NCBI RefSeq assembly: GCF_921293095.1
Contig: NC_060247.1
Span: forward strand, 112,859,111-112,923,110
Length of the DNA stretch: 64,000 nt
Source: Ischnura elegans
Lineage: Eukaryota > Arthropoda > Insecta > Odonata > Coenagrionidae
Direction: 5' to 3'
The notes beneath the pieces were generated by a model. It saw only the letters and a program-made list of their open reading frames with translations, did no database searches and had not been told where the DNA came from. Made by a program: the position numbers and the translations under genes. This document shows positions 10,386 through 22,208 of the stretch, piece after piece. Position 1 is the first letter of the stretch, and each line of letters starts with the position of its first letter.

Positions 10386-11654
10386 AATAACTGATTTCTT
10401 TCAGTGCGACACGGAGAACACACAAGATCCTCACTATATTTCCAGATACGGCGGAAACGATAAATTGCAGTAGAAGTTTTGCCGAACTGATGGGTACAGG
10501 ATTTCATTTTTCCCCTGAACAAGAAAGGACTACAGTAAATATTAGGCGCGCCTTCGTATCCATTTTTTCCATTTTTTGATCACGGCAGGTTTCCTAACAA
10601 CCCCCGTCACTCGGGGTAGTATTTCTAGATATAATGGTGGACCGCGTCGCCCAAATGTCAGTGCGTAAAGGAAGTCGTTCGCTCAAACCCGGAATTGTAA
10701 TTCAATAAAATGATTCCATGTGGGAAAGATAAGTTATAACAGAGAAAGGAACCTTCGTCATTCAGCCATTTGCTCTTAAATTTAAAAATAAATTGTAAAA
10801 GTAGCCACCCACTTTTCAAGAGTTAGCGGCGTCATTAAATGTCTGGTTCATTGAGTCGTTCAGATAGACGAAATCTTTGACGGAATGAATGGCTCATTAA
10901 AGTGTCAATTACAACGAACCACGTGAGATGCATGAGCGAGGCCGAGGAGTAGTGGAGAGGCTGTGAGCCGCTCGGCAACATTCAGTGGCGTCATGATCTT
11001 TTCCGCGAAAGGGGTAAATCCTTCGACATCCTTGAGAAGTAGGCAACGGTTCAAAAAACGGAAAAATTATCGGTCTCTTAATTTTTCATACTCTTTCAAA
11101 TCCTCTCAACTGCTCCGCAAGGAATGGAGATGGTAAAAACTGATTTCCTTCAAACTTTGGGATTTTTCCAATACATTCTCAGGAATACCAAAATAAATCC
11201 TTTCATGTCGGCATCTAACGTAAATTTTTCAATAAACGTCTTCGTTACCGTTTTGCTGGGTATGATAATTAACCCTTTCTGACCAATAGCTGCTTCTGGG
11301 AGAAATTAAATTTCAGGACTTATCATTTTTAGCATGTGAAAATATTCTACTCAATCATAATAATTGTGGCAGATACATATTTCGCCATTAAACTTTTTTG
11401 CACAAAAGAGCACGCAGTTTAAATCTTTCCTGGATAGAGCTGAAAATGTATAATTTTTTATATGTCACTTAGAATCGAAAGTAGGTAGCCAAGTTGGGAT
11501 TACTTCATTGCTTACTGAGAATGCAAGAACGGAGTGAGGAGAAGATTTTGTACGGACGTGCGTGCAGATCAGAAATCCACGGGAATGATCGTGATTACGT
11601 GAGTGTTTAAGTCCTATTCATTCAGTGCCGTCATCAAATATCAGCTGTCTAGAC
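10386..11654. other. No recognised feature
   Basis: AT-rich. CAGTGGCGTCATGATC at about 10984 looks like a hAT terminus, but I could not find its partner end. Confidence 0.45.
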
Positions 11655-11900
11655 ATCGGTATGACTCAGCTCTTCACTCCTCTATCTTTCAGTACTTACG
11701 TATATCCAAACCAACCTTCTGGTTTAGGAATCGAGTGAGTAGATCGAGAAAAAGATGGAAGGATGAGGTGATGATTGATATGGGGAAAATGGGAGTCAGT
11801 GAGGCGAGTGCAGAAGTGAGAAAGAGTTGGAGGCAGACAGTTGGCGAGGCTAAATATCATTTAAGATATAAATGGCCAACGGAGTGAGTGATTGTAATGG
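11655..11900 (+). mobile_element. LINE C-terminal fragment (family C)
   Basis: Reads RSRKRWKDEVMIDMGKMGV and ends GEAKYHLRYKWPTE before a stop. A C-terminus of the form RxRxRWxDxVxxDLxxMGV...GEAKxHLGYxWP is widespread in arthropod LINE polyproteins. The 5' side is truncated. Confidence 0.6.
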
Positions 11901-12257
11901 TTTTATAAGTCAATAAATTTTATAAAACGAAATAAATTATTTTCGTAAACCCCTCAGATATAGTTTCAAATCCCACCACAGATTTTGAATGGCGCTATTT
12001 TCGTCGTCATCTCAATTCATTCGCCCTCCGGGTAGTTAGTTGCGTCGCCAGGAAATCAGGCTCATTTCTTTCCGCACAAACCCACTGTCAGTCGTCAAGC
12101 TGAAGGTTGGTTTGGTTAGGTGGGGTCAGAGCTCACCACGGATTGAAACACACGTGTCGGTATCAAACGTTTAGAGAGAGAGGGGCTTATTCCCTTCCCT
12201 GGACCACCACGCTCTCAGAGAAATGCTATTTCACTGACACACTTCCGTAGCACTTGT
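11901..12257. other. No recognised feature
   Basis: No coding or repeat signal recognised. Confidence 0.45.
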
Positions 12258-13838
12258 TTATGAATATAGCAGCTCCTGTTTGTGAATATCGATTTTCAAA
12301 ATAAATTATACAATATGTAACACATTTGAATGTAGTATTCGTGGAAATAAAGTTAATTTTAAAGACGATTTTTTATCAAATATTCAGTGGTAGAAGGCAT
12401 TACGCTGCTAAATAATTTACTCTTGAATATAAATTAAGTTATTTTTTAGCCATTATACTGTAGGTTTTGTTTCAACTTTAGATCATTTCGTTATTTATGA
12501 TCGGAGCACTTCTTGTTTTTTTATCATTCTTCTTGGCCTTTTTAGTGCTTTACAAATATGCTATATAGATTGAGATATTATGAAAAAGTAAAAAAGTTAA
12601 TAATTCTATTAGAGGTGCTAGTTGCCTTCGTCGGGGGGAGGAAAGGGATGGGCGAACGGACCCGCCAGCTACCTGTGTCGGTCCCATGCAGTTTTTTTGT
12701 CGGTCCTTTCCTCCTCTCCTTTGCTCGCGGCTCAGGTACTTCGCGGACCCGTGCGCCAACTTACGGTATACACACTATAATCTCATGAATGACCATTGAA
12801 AATGATTTTGTCCATCGCTAGTTCTCGTTTTCCTCGGTTGACAATTATGACGAAACTATCGTCTGAATCAATCGATAGCTGAATCTGACATAATTGCCTG
12901 CATGAAGTTATTTAAATCGATACAGAGATGGTGGTGGAAGTGATCTAATCTACACTTTCTCGTTCCATACATGTTACCATGACGAAGAGCAAGTTTATAG
13001 TGATGTCATTGTGATAAAAGGCTCCCTTCATTCCACTTAATTCTTTCAGAGTGAAGTCAAGGGGGCGTTACCCGCATTACCCCTAACTATTGATGGAACG
13101 TCTATGCCCCTAACCACGGGGGTCGACCTCACTCGCGACGCCTTGCCGCTGCGACAAAATAACAAGTGACAGACGAGTGGCGCTGCTCGACGAGTAGGAA
13201 ATCACAGGGAATTTGACAAATAACGCTTTTAACCAATCAGAAAAACTATAAGAAGAGATTCAAATATGTTATTTGAGGATCAGAATAACAATCGATGGAA
13301 GAAGAAGAAAACAAATTACCACAAAATAGTCCATGCGAACAGGGGCGCAGCTAGGAATTAAGGCTTGAGGGGGTTTCATGCCCAAATAATAATGGGGGGG
13401 TCTAGGGGTTTGGCATACCTGCTAGGGTAAGCGGGAGGTGCGAGGGCCCTCCGCCAGAAAAAAAAAGATAAATGGAACAAGGGAGTGTAGATTAGATCAC
13501 TTCCACCATCATCTCTTTATCAATTTAAATAACTTCATGCAGGAAATCATGTCAGTTTCAGCTATTGATTGATTCAGATGACAGTTTCGTCATGATTCTC
13601 AACCGAGAAAAAAGAAAAATAGCAATGGACAAAATCATTTTCAATGTCATTCATGAGATAAATTTCAGCTCAAGAGTCAATTATTTATCAGCATAGTGAC
13701 TTCTGCCCCTGAATATTTGATTAAAAAATCGTCTTTAAAATAACTTTATTTCCACGAATACTACATTCAAATGTGTTACACATTGTATAATTTATTTTGA
13801 AAATCGATATTCACAAACAGGAGCTGCTATATATAAAA
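12258..13838. repeat. Large inverted repeat
   Basis: The right arm, 13471-13838, is found in reverse within 12258-12978. The segments 12258-12420 and 12780-12978 match the two halves of the right arm, and the left arm carries about 350 extra bp (12430-12780). Landmarks are AGCAGCTCCTGTTTGTGAAT, CACATTTGAATGTAGTATTC and TTATTTAAATCGATA. The right arm is internal to the hAT element at 13340-13859; the left arm lacks recognisable hAT ends. Confidence 0.75.
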
Positions 13839-13859
13839 CCCCCCCTCGCTACGTCACTG
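13340..13859 (+). mobile_element. hAT-type element (CAGGGGCGCAGCTAGG family), long copy
   Basis: Starts CAGGGGCGCAGCTAGG and ends CTCGCTACGTCACTG. Flanks CATGCGAA (13332-13339) and CATGCAAA (13860-13867) match 7 of 8. It contains about 370 bp absent from the short copy at 4898-5189 that also occurs inverted upstream. It has no transposase frame. Confidence 0.85.
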
Positions 13860-14284
13860 CATGCAAAGAGAGCTCTCCACAAAAAGAAATATTTACGTTA
13901 AGCAGGAAATTTAGGCAGAAATAAAGAAACCATTTATCAGAATTTACATTTGGAGTGTGCCTCTCTACGGAAGTGAGGCATGGGCAATGACAGCAGGGGA
14001 AAGATCAAGGGTGAAGGCTTTCGAAATATGGTGCTACAGAAGAATGATGAGGATCAAATGGACCGACGGAGTAAGGCAGTCTTAAAAAGAATAGGAGAGA
14101 AAAGAGAAGTCTTGTGAATACCTTAAGAATAAGACGGAACAACCGGTCATAGCTTGAGACATGATGAAGACAAACTTTGAGGGACAAGTGCTTGGCAAGA
14201 ACAGTATACGAAGACTTTGAATAAAATACGTAAATAGAACAGGTAAAGAAGGATATAAAAGAGAGAAAATACTCAGGCGTGAAA

Positions 14285-15245
14285 TAGAGCTGTGTCGTTC
14301 ATGAGTGACTCGTTCATTGGTCATGTAGTGTTCCTTTTGATCGCCATTGTTCGTTTGGTTCACGTGATTGTGTTCATTGGGTTCATATTATTCACATGGT
14401 TAATAGGGTGGTTTCCTATTTATTTTTTTATTGCCTAAATCGAAAGATTATTACTCCTGGAGTACGTATTTCATGCTTTTAGATTTTTAAATGACGATAT
14501 CTATTTTTCGCGATTAAATGAAAAGTGAAAAATTTCAAGCACGCGAAAACGCGACGCGTAAGTATGAATGCCGGGAAATCTTTCCGTGTGGCGTATTTCT
14601 GGTTCCCGCTGCCGCCCTGTGAGGTGACCTTGAGGCGAGTTGAGCGCTGATACGACGCAAGCTGCTAGCGGGTAGCTGAGTACCCTGCTGGCTGGTAGCG
14701 CGTGGCTTAAATAAGGATTATTAATATCTTATCAAATGAAGAAAACTTTCCGACCTTAGCCAGTTTTAATAAGTGATTATTAAGACATGTTTCCCTGAGC
14801 TCTGCGCCTCATGCATGCATTGGTAACCTCAGACGATGTATAACTCCTATCTACTCGTATAGAAACTAGGTCCCTGTGACGTCACGTGGAGTGGCATCGC
14901 ATGGGCGCCAATATGGTCTTTTTCAAATAAGGATAAAAATGGACCATAGCCATTCGTCTAAACCGGTATTTCTAACACGAAATAATTTGTATATTATGAA
15001 TACAGTAATGGTGGGTAACGAATCGCAATCAATGCCTTTCGTTTTCTTTGATGAAGGAAACTACCCTATTGTTCTTTCGTTCGTTCATCATTCGTTTGGT
15101 TCACATGACTACTTAATTGTGCTCATCTGGTTCATGTGTTCATTCATTTAGGGTTGTTGAATGTGTTTTGAATGATTTAAAGATCGAAATATTGGTATAA
15201 ACAAAAAACATCACATGACCCAAATCGTTGAAATGCCCACCTCGT
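14285..15245. mobile_element. hAT-like element nested in LINE A
   Basis: Begins TAGAGCTGTG and ends GCCCACCTCGT, giving a weak TIR of the TAGAGGTGGGC type. The 8-bp flanks (14277-14284 and 15246-15253) match 7 of 8. Its body has GTTCGTTTGGTTCAC-like repeats on both sides of another insertion at 14402-15070. Confidence 0.6.
14402..15070 (+). mobile_element. MITE M, copy 1 (669 bp)
   Basis: Non-autonomous DNA element with TIR AATAGGGTGGTTTCC at the left and GGAAACTACCCTATT at the right. It is nearly the same length as the copies at 19746-20411 and 20634-21301. All three hold TGACGTCACGTG, a CRE-like palindrome overlapping an E-box (14877-14888 here). An apparent frame at its right end starts with GTG and is not coding. 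The superfamily and target duplication are unresolved. Confidence 0.85.
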
Positions 15246-15337
15246 GAGTGAAAAGATTAGCTGATGGGAGAATTGAGTGAAAAGCTGTGTCAAATCTTAA
15301 GGATTATTGACGTATGATTATTATGAACCAATCGTAA

Positions 15338-15879
15338 CGGAGGATCGTTTGCAATGTTACGAGTTGAGCCCAAAGAATGTCTCTAAAGTGCACATTGTCC
15401 CATTCATTCAACCAACCTCATGTCTTGTTTGCTTTGTCTGTTTTTCCGTCACATCGATGAAATCTTATAATTGATCCTTAAACCCACTTCCCATAGTCGG
15501 ATCGGCTTGAAATTTTGTACTCTTGTTTGCTTCTGATGACAATGAAATATGCAATGATCACACGTTTGAAATTCTGTTCCATTGTGGTTTGATTAATTAA
15601 CTATATTTCAATGTGGAAAAATGGTTAAAGAATTTCCACTTCTAGTTATTTGATTTATTCTATATAGGAACTGAACTTCCTTCAATTCCTATCAAGTAAT
15701 TAATTACATGTGGTGTGAGTGATAGTTCGTCTGCAGGACGAGACTACAGGGTTGCAGACAAGAAAATTCAATTGAGAACCTCACGAGGTTAACATTTCGA
15801 TCTTGACAGTGGATGCCAGCTTCAATGCTATAGCTAATGCAACATTCTTAGCAAGGCAGGTACGGGAAGTCATTTACGA
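15338..15879. other. No recognised feature
   Basis: AT-rich sequence without named repeats. Confidence 0.5.
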
Positions 15880-16645
15880 TGTGCATCTACATAATAACCT
15901 GCGAGCCAAATCTAGGGTGTTTGGCAGGGGGTGATCAATCACCAGCATGCAGCAAAGCATGAAACAGGATTCCTACATGCACACCACACGGTACAAAAAA
16001 CGTTACGTATACTAACAAAGTATACTACCGCATTCATTTACAAGGAAAAATTTACCAAATACTCATTAAGGTTTTCTGCCAATAAAGATAGAACACACAA
16101 AACATGCTGTTAGAAATAATAGGAAAATTGCACGAAGGTATACAAAATTAGTATGCTACGATAAAAGTCATCTAATGTATTTGTGAGTTGTAACGCTGCC
16201 ATTATAGTCTCTTATTCATCGTTGAAAAAAAGAATTCAGAATCTGTCTGAATGATCTGATCTACCGTAGTATGTTGGCGTTCGTAAGATATGGCTAACTT
16301 CGTCAGGAAATACACTGCTCTTGAATTAATCTAATAGGTTAAGTCTATTTTTCAGTCTAAGGCCTGACAGAGATTCCCATCCGAGGTCAGAAGACAGAGG
16401 TCAGAGGACGAGGACAGAGGTCAGTTACACTATCAAGACTATCATGACGACTTTTCACGTACCTGGCAGCTCTTCTGTGCACGCGTTCTAACTCTGTTTT
16501 TAATCCTATTTCATGAGGATCCTAAACACAGGCAGCGTATTCTAAATGGGGTCTAACGAGGGAGAAGTAGACAATTTCTCTCACTTTGTTGTCACACTTT
16601 CCTAACATTCTTTTAACAAAACCCAATTTACGATTCAATATAGGT
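15880..16645 (-). mobile_element. CR1-like LINE C-terminus plus 3' UTR
   Basis: On the minus strand, 16645 to about 16470 reads RKLGFVKRMLGKCDNKVREI, YFSLVRPHLEYAACV, a stop, then ERVHRRAARYV. This is the tail of the CR1/Jockey reverse transcriptase (SLVRPHLEYAxxVWDP). After decayed code with a small GAGGTCAG tandem run (about 16383-16425) comes the 3' UTR and the CCCCCTGCC...GCAGG terminal stem-loop with a GTAGATG tail. This copy links the short 3'-end fragments at 378-692 and 22445-22590 to a coding LINE. Confidence 0.75.
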
Positions 16646-18236
16646 ACGCGGACGTTCCCTGAAACCACACGGGTACCGAATGCTATGCAGAAATAACTTT
16701 GGTTGATAAAAATTTATTTCCGTCGAGATTAATATATTATCGTTTTTCATGGGAAGCCATCTCATTAAATTATTCATAAAATTTATATTAATCTTCCCCA
16801 AAGCCGTAAAAAAAACACGAACACCACGCGCGCTCAAACAGCTTCATCAACATTTTAAAGTTTCGTTTTTAGACCACAAGGTGTCACACTCTTCGTTTGT
16901 ATTCGCGAATAGTATCTACTATCGGCGCAAAAAAGGTAGAATGCTGAAATGTAAGCATTTGTATGAAATTCTAGGGTCGTGTAATAAATCGTTTTACTAA
17001 TTTTTTATTCTATTACTACAATGAATCATTAAACAGCGTTTAAACGTAAACATTTAGACTCTACGATCGAAAAAGTGAAGTATAACACGCGAAGAAAAAT
17101 GAGAACGGCGAAACGGCTGTTTTCTTCATCTCGTCTCGGGCAAAATATTTGGCTGAATCACTTCACTGTTTTGTTATAGAGAGAATGACATCTTCTCATT
17201 ACAAATAGGTAGCTTTTTAAAATTAAATTTGACTCATTCTTTGATTTTTTCCATTGCCGAAAGGTAGATTTCAATTCCCGAAGTGCCGTTAAGTGCATGA
17301 ATATCTAAGTTACGTGTGATATATGATCGAAATATTTCCAAAATTTTCATGTGAGGAAATGTTGATGTTGTTCCTCTTACTAAAAAAAATTTCAAAGACG
17401 AAAATCGCCATTTTGGTCGTGTGCACTGTTTCGGTGTACATTCATGTTACGTTGAGCTCACGATTAGCGTCAAATTTGGACGAAACGCGCCATCTTTGAG
17501 GGAAAATTAGGTCGGGTCAAAAAATTTCAACTTTTTCTTTTATTATTCGGCAATACATAATTCATAATGGTAAATTTTATTACAAGTTTTAAAAGACAGG
17601 AATTTTTAAGGGGTGGGGTTATATTTGAAAATCGTGTGGTTCAAATGAATTGGTACGGGTTCCGGTACCAAACATTTTAGAAGTTAAGCACTGGTTGAGC
17701 TCCCTTATCGGTTTGGCTAAGACGGAAAATAGCAACCTAGAATTCAGCGTCTTAAACCAGAGTTATCGATAAAATAATTAGACAATTTCTTTGGGTCACT
17801 CTTTTTTTGGGTTCATTTTCAATTCCTAGCAGGAAGATGTCAACGTTTTAGTGAAAATTAGTCAATTCTGAATCATCGAGGTATTAATATTTTTTTCGTC
17901 AGCGCTCTCATGAAATGAGTACCAATTCTATTAAAATTCTCTACGAACTAGCCCACCTTCCGTCATCACATTTTCATACTAATTGCCGTTTATCTGACAA
18001 ACTGGTGTTTTACTTCAACTTAATCGTTTCTTCTAACTTATTTTGGCGTAAATTAGGTAACGTTCCATTATTTAAGAAAAAAATCGTAAGTGCTTTTAAT
18101 TTTATCACTTTTAATATTAATTATTATTTGTACATTGTTTCTTTTGATTATCAATATTTTTATGTTTAATTTAAAACACTACCAAAACTGGTTAATCCAT
18201 ATTTTATGTTTTTATATATATTTATTTCGTTTTATG
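16646..18236. other. AT-rich, no recognised feature
   Basis: Long AT-rich stretch. A frame with an ATG at 17915-18169 is low-complexity (F, Y, N, L rich) and unlike any protein I know. Confidence 0.45.
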
Positions 18237-18680
18237 CAGGGCCGGCCCTAGCAGGTGCGGGGCTAAGGGCGAACTTTCAGTGAGGGGCCCTTCACTTAAA
18301 ATATTAAACTCTATACCCCATCTACAAACTCGAGCATTTTGAATCCCTACCACTCTCTGGCTAAGTATGTGTTCCCCTCCCAAATTCAGACTTCGTAATG
18401 ACGCCGTTATGATACCATCACGCAGTTGAGTTCAAAATAGTATAATACAAATAAAATTTATAATTATATTTATTCATAAAATTATAAGTACAATAAAAAT
18501 TACTGCATTATTACTCCTTTTTCATAATACTATTTTTCGTCTAGCACGGACTTAACAATACAGTAATTGTTGAAATTGCGTTTTCAAAACTATCGTATAC
18601 TTTTAATTTTTTTTTCACGAACGCGGGGCCCCCCAAAGCGCGGGGCCCGGGGCGGTCGCCCCGCCCTAAGGCCGGCCCTG
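18237..18680 (+). mobile_element. hAT-type MITE (CAGGGCCGGCC family), copy 1
   Basis: Termini CAGGGCCGGCCCTAG and CTAAGGCCGGCCCTG form a 15-bp TIR with one mismatch. A perfect 8-bp duplication, GTTTTATG, lies at 18229-18236 and 18681-18688. It is 444 bp, AT-rich inside with GC-rich ends. Confidence 0.95.
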
Positions 18681-18688
18681 GTTTTATG

Positions 18689-19080
18689 TTTGTTAATTAG
18701 AATACATAATACTTTTGCCAATATTAAGACAACAAACCTAAGATTAGAAGGGGGTTGAGACGTAGGGCAGACTCATAGAAAAGTGACTTAATGAGGCATT
18801 GCGTATGTGTATTCAATATGATATTTGCATTTCAAATCTGCCGCGAAAACGGTGGTGATTGATGCTGAACGCATTAGTTCCCTTGGGGAAAAATGTTTCT
18901 AGAACGGAAATGAAACCTTGTGCTTTCCGGGCCACTGCGACAGCCATCACTATCCTAATTCACAGTGGCCCATGGTGTCAGACCATTGTGGTCCATCCAA
19001 GATGGCAACGCAAGGGAGAATGGTAATCGACTACTAAGAAGCCACAGTAATTTGAAAACCAACCAAGGAAATAATTCATA
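18689..19080. other. No recognised feature
   Basis: No coding or repeat pattern recognised. Confidence 0.45.
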
Positions 19081-19088
19081 GCCATGGC

Positions 19089-19249
19089 CAGTGGCGGATC
19101 TATGGGGGGGGGGGGGGGGGGTCTATAGCCTCTCCCTTGGGTATCCAATTTACACAAGATAGAATGGTGATTTTTTTACGAACCCCACTACTGCTGGAAT
19201 TATTATTCCCACCTAGGCCCCCCTTGTCTCTATCCTGGATCCGTCACTG
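19089..19249. mobile_element. hAT-type MITE (CAGTGGCGGATC family)
   Basis: 161 bp with TIR CAGTGGCGGATC and GGATCCGTCACTG. Flanks GCCATGGC (19081-19088) and GCCACGGC (19250-19257) match 7 of 8. A homopolymer G run follows the left end. Confidence 0.9.
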
Positions 19250-19745
19250 GCCACGGCTGTAGCTCTTGCTAATTCTCTTAAAATATTATCCAAGACAGTG
19301 AAACCACAAATATCACGATAAAGACTATGACAAGTTGAAGGAATTATTTTATTTTAACTTACAATAGTATTATTCAGGCATTAGTGGTTCTTATTCTTTT
19401 CCCGCCTCTCCCTCGTTCACCCGACATTTCATTTTTCTTTTATTGCTTGAGCAATTAAGAATAGATAGGGGAAAACGGGGTAGAAATGGGTACGGGATAG
19501 ACTAGGGTTCGAGTTTTTTTCGCCTATGAGGGGCTGTTAGCTATCAGAGAGTATTGGGAATAGATTAACCTGTTATTACTCATTTTCTGCAGCCAAGTTG
19601 GTTTGGTTAATTGAGTGTTACCTCATGAACTGTGAGTTGTGTGAATTTTTACTGTTGTCTTCTAACTTCAGAAGATTTTGCATCGATGGTAAGTCATATT
19701 TAAGTGTCTAACTTGCAGTCATTCTTGGTATATTGAAATACGTCC

Positions 19746-20411
19746 TATAGCGTAGTTTCCTTCATCAAAGAAAACGAAAGCCATTGATTGCGATTCGTTA
19801 CCCATCATTAGTGTATTCATAATATACAAATTATTTGGTTTTAGAAATACCGGTTTAGACGAATGACAATGGTAAATGTTTACCCTCATTTGAAAAAGGC
19901 CATATTGGCGCCCATGCGATGCCACTCCACGTGACGTCACAGGGACCTAGTTTCTATACGAGTAGATAGAAGTGATACATCGTCTGAGATTACCAATGCA
20001 TGCATGAGGCACAGAGCTCAGGGAAACATGTCTTAATAATCACCTATTAAAACTGGCTAAGGTCGGAAAGTTTTCTTCGTTCGATAGGGTATTAATAATC
20101 CTTATTTAAGCCAAGCGCTACCAGCTAGCAGGGTACTCTGCTACCTGCTAGCATCATGCGTCGTATCAACGCTCAAAGCCTCGCCCCAAGGTCACCTCAC
20201 TTGCGGCAGCGGGAACCAGAACGACGTCACACGGAGTTTTCCCGGCATTCATACTTAGCCGTCGCGTTTTCGCGCGCTTGAAAAATTTCACTTATCATTT
20301 AATTGAGAAAAATAGATATCGTCATTAAAAAATTTGAAAGCGTGAAATACGTACTCCAGGAGTAATAACCTTTCGATTTATGCAATAAAAATAATAGGAA
20401 ACCACCCTATT
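19746..20411 (-). mobile_element. MITE M, copy 2
   Basis: Reverse orientation relative to copy 1, 666 bp. The left TIR is degraded (TATAGCGTAGTTTCC) and the right one is GGAAACCACCCTATT. It carries CACGTGACGTCA at 19928-19939. Confidence 0.85.
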
Positions 20412-20633
20412 ATCGTTAGTTTCGTATAATTGAACGTCTGACGAACGTTGTTTTCGGGTGTCAGTTCTTAGGTAAGCGTAAACCTGTTCTTGGGGCGTGA
20501 CGGGGAAGCAAGCAAAAATTGAAAAAAAGCATGAAGGGATTAAGAAAAAACTCTATGTTTATACCGCGGCGATTTCCATTCAAAATCAGTTGAAGGCTGG
20601 GTCGTTTGTTCTATTTGCAAGAAATTGGCTCAC

Positions 20634-21301
20634 AATAGGGTAGTTTCCTTCATCAAAGAAAACGAAAGGCATTGATTGCGATCCGTTACCCACCATTACT
20701 GTATTCATAATATACAAATTATTTCGTTTGAGAAATACCGGTTTAGACGAATGGCAATGGTCCATTTTTATCCTCATTTGAAAAGGGCCAGATTGGCGCC
20801 CATGCGATGCCACTCCACGTGACGTCACAGGGACCTAGTTTATATACGAGAAGATAGGAGTTATACGTTGTCTGAGGTTACCAATGCATGCATGAGGCGC
20901 AGAGCTCAGGGAAACATGTCTTAATAATCACTTATTAAAACTGGCTATGGTCGGAAAGTTTTCTTCGTTCGATAGGGTATTAATAATCCTTATTTAAACC
21001 AAGCGCTACCAGCCAGTAGGGTACTCAGCTACCCGCTAGCAGCCTGCGCCGTATCAGCGCTCAACTCGCCTCAAGGTCACCTCACAGTGCGGCAGCGGGT
21101 CCCAGAAATACGTCGCACGGAGAGATTTCCCGGCATTCAAACTTACGCATCGCGTTTTCGCGCGCTAGAAAATTTTCACTTTTCATTTAATCGCGAAAAA
21201 TAGATATCTTCATTTAAAAATCTAAAAGCGTGAAATACGTACTCCAGGAGTAATAATCTTTCGATTTAGGCAATAAAAAAATAATAGGAAACCACCCTAT
21301 T
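20634..21301 (-). mobile_element. MITE M, copy 3
   Basis: Reverse orientation, 668 bp, with both TIRs good (AATAGGGTAGTTTCC and GGAAACCACCCTATT). It lies about 220 bp from copy 2 in the same orientation and carries CACGTGACGTCA at 20816-20827. Confidence 0.88.
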
Positions 21302-21946
21302 CGTGCTCAGGAGTGGAAAGCGAAGCAGACCATTCCGTACTTGCGAGTGAATGTTGCGATTAGGCTTCAAAGAAGACGAAGTAAAAGTGTACTGCACCTA
21401 AAAGTTCATTGAAATTAAAAGAAAAGAATGTAAAAGATGAGTTTTCCTTTTTTGAAAAATATATTTGATTTGTTTTTGTAAATATTTTTCACACTACCCC
21501 ATTCCACCCCGTAACTGGAGCAGGACGGAGAAAATGACGGAATTTTTTTCCACTACATTATTGTATTTTTTAAATCGATACATTTCAAAAGGCCTATTAA
21601 AAATGTGATGCAATTTTATTGAACCGTTGTGTGCTTGTTTTTTTTTAAATGTTTTAACTCGATGCCCCATTCCGCCCGAGTTCTCCTATGTATCTTTTGG
21701 AGCGACACCGACAATATGATCGCAGCATCTCATAATTTTTCTTGGTCCGATAGAAGTGATTAATTAAAAATGAAGAGAGACATTTTGCGGAACGGATTGG
21801 TATTGGAAGTGTATTTTCCCCGAACTAGGAAGGACTTTGACTAACCTTTGGTGGGACTCAGTACGCGTATTTCATTTTCGTTTTTTTTGTAGAAGGGCGT
21901 TGTTCTAATACTCGCCCCCACACACTTATTGAGGCGGCATGTGGGG

Positions 21947-22208
21947 CAGTGTCGTAGCCATGGGGGGTAGTTCGGGGGGACCGGACCTTCCCCCCCGAAA
22001 TATAAAAAAACACCATTATTTTCCTTCATAAAAGAAAACAAAATATTGAAAAATCATGAATTTACAAAACATTTCTTATCAAATGAGGTTTTTTCGATTA
22101 TGAAAAGTATTAAAATTAGTTTAAAACCCTCTTTTTAGTACCCTATTTTTCAAAAATGTATCCCTGGGTTACGACCTCGCCCGAACGAAATCCATGGCTA
22201 CGACACTA
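21947..22208 (-). mobile_element. hAT-type MITE (CAGTGGCGTAGCC family)
   Basis: 262 bp with ends CAGTGTCGTAGCC and GGCTACGACACTA. Perfect duplication ATGTGGGG at 21939-21946 and 22209-22216. Internal CCCGAACGAAATCC marks reverse orientation relative to 48908-49176. Confidence 0.93.

Larger units (their letters stand above)
13905..15337 (+). mobile_element. LINE family A, interrupted copy
   Basis: 5' part 13905-14284 reads WSVPLYGSEAWAMTAGE, FEIWCYRRMMRIKWTD and a decayed remainder. The 3' part 15246-15337 resumes at GTGAAAAGATTAGCTGATGG. The two parts are split by a hAT-like insertion (14285-15245) flanked by GCGTGAAA and GAGTGAAA. Many stops and shifts. Confidence 0.8.
19468..21686. mobile_element. 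TA-flanked TIR element hosting two MITE M copies
   Basis: Left end GGGGAAAACGGGGTAGAAATGGG and right end CCCCATTCCGCCCGAGTTCTCC are imperfect inverted repeats. Both sides are flanked by TA (19466-19467, 21687-21688), as expected for the IS630/Tc1/mariner (including pogo) group. About 0.9 kb remains without the two nested MITEs. No transposase frame was recognised. Confidence 0.55.

Noticed and set aside
14876..15151. Similar 66-90-residue frames in three places (also 19719-19940 and 20586-20828) suggesting a conserved small protein
   Set aside because: All three are the same end of MITE M. They start with GTG, differences between copies are mostly amino-acid-changing, and they run out through the TIR.
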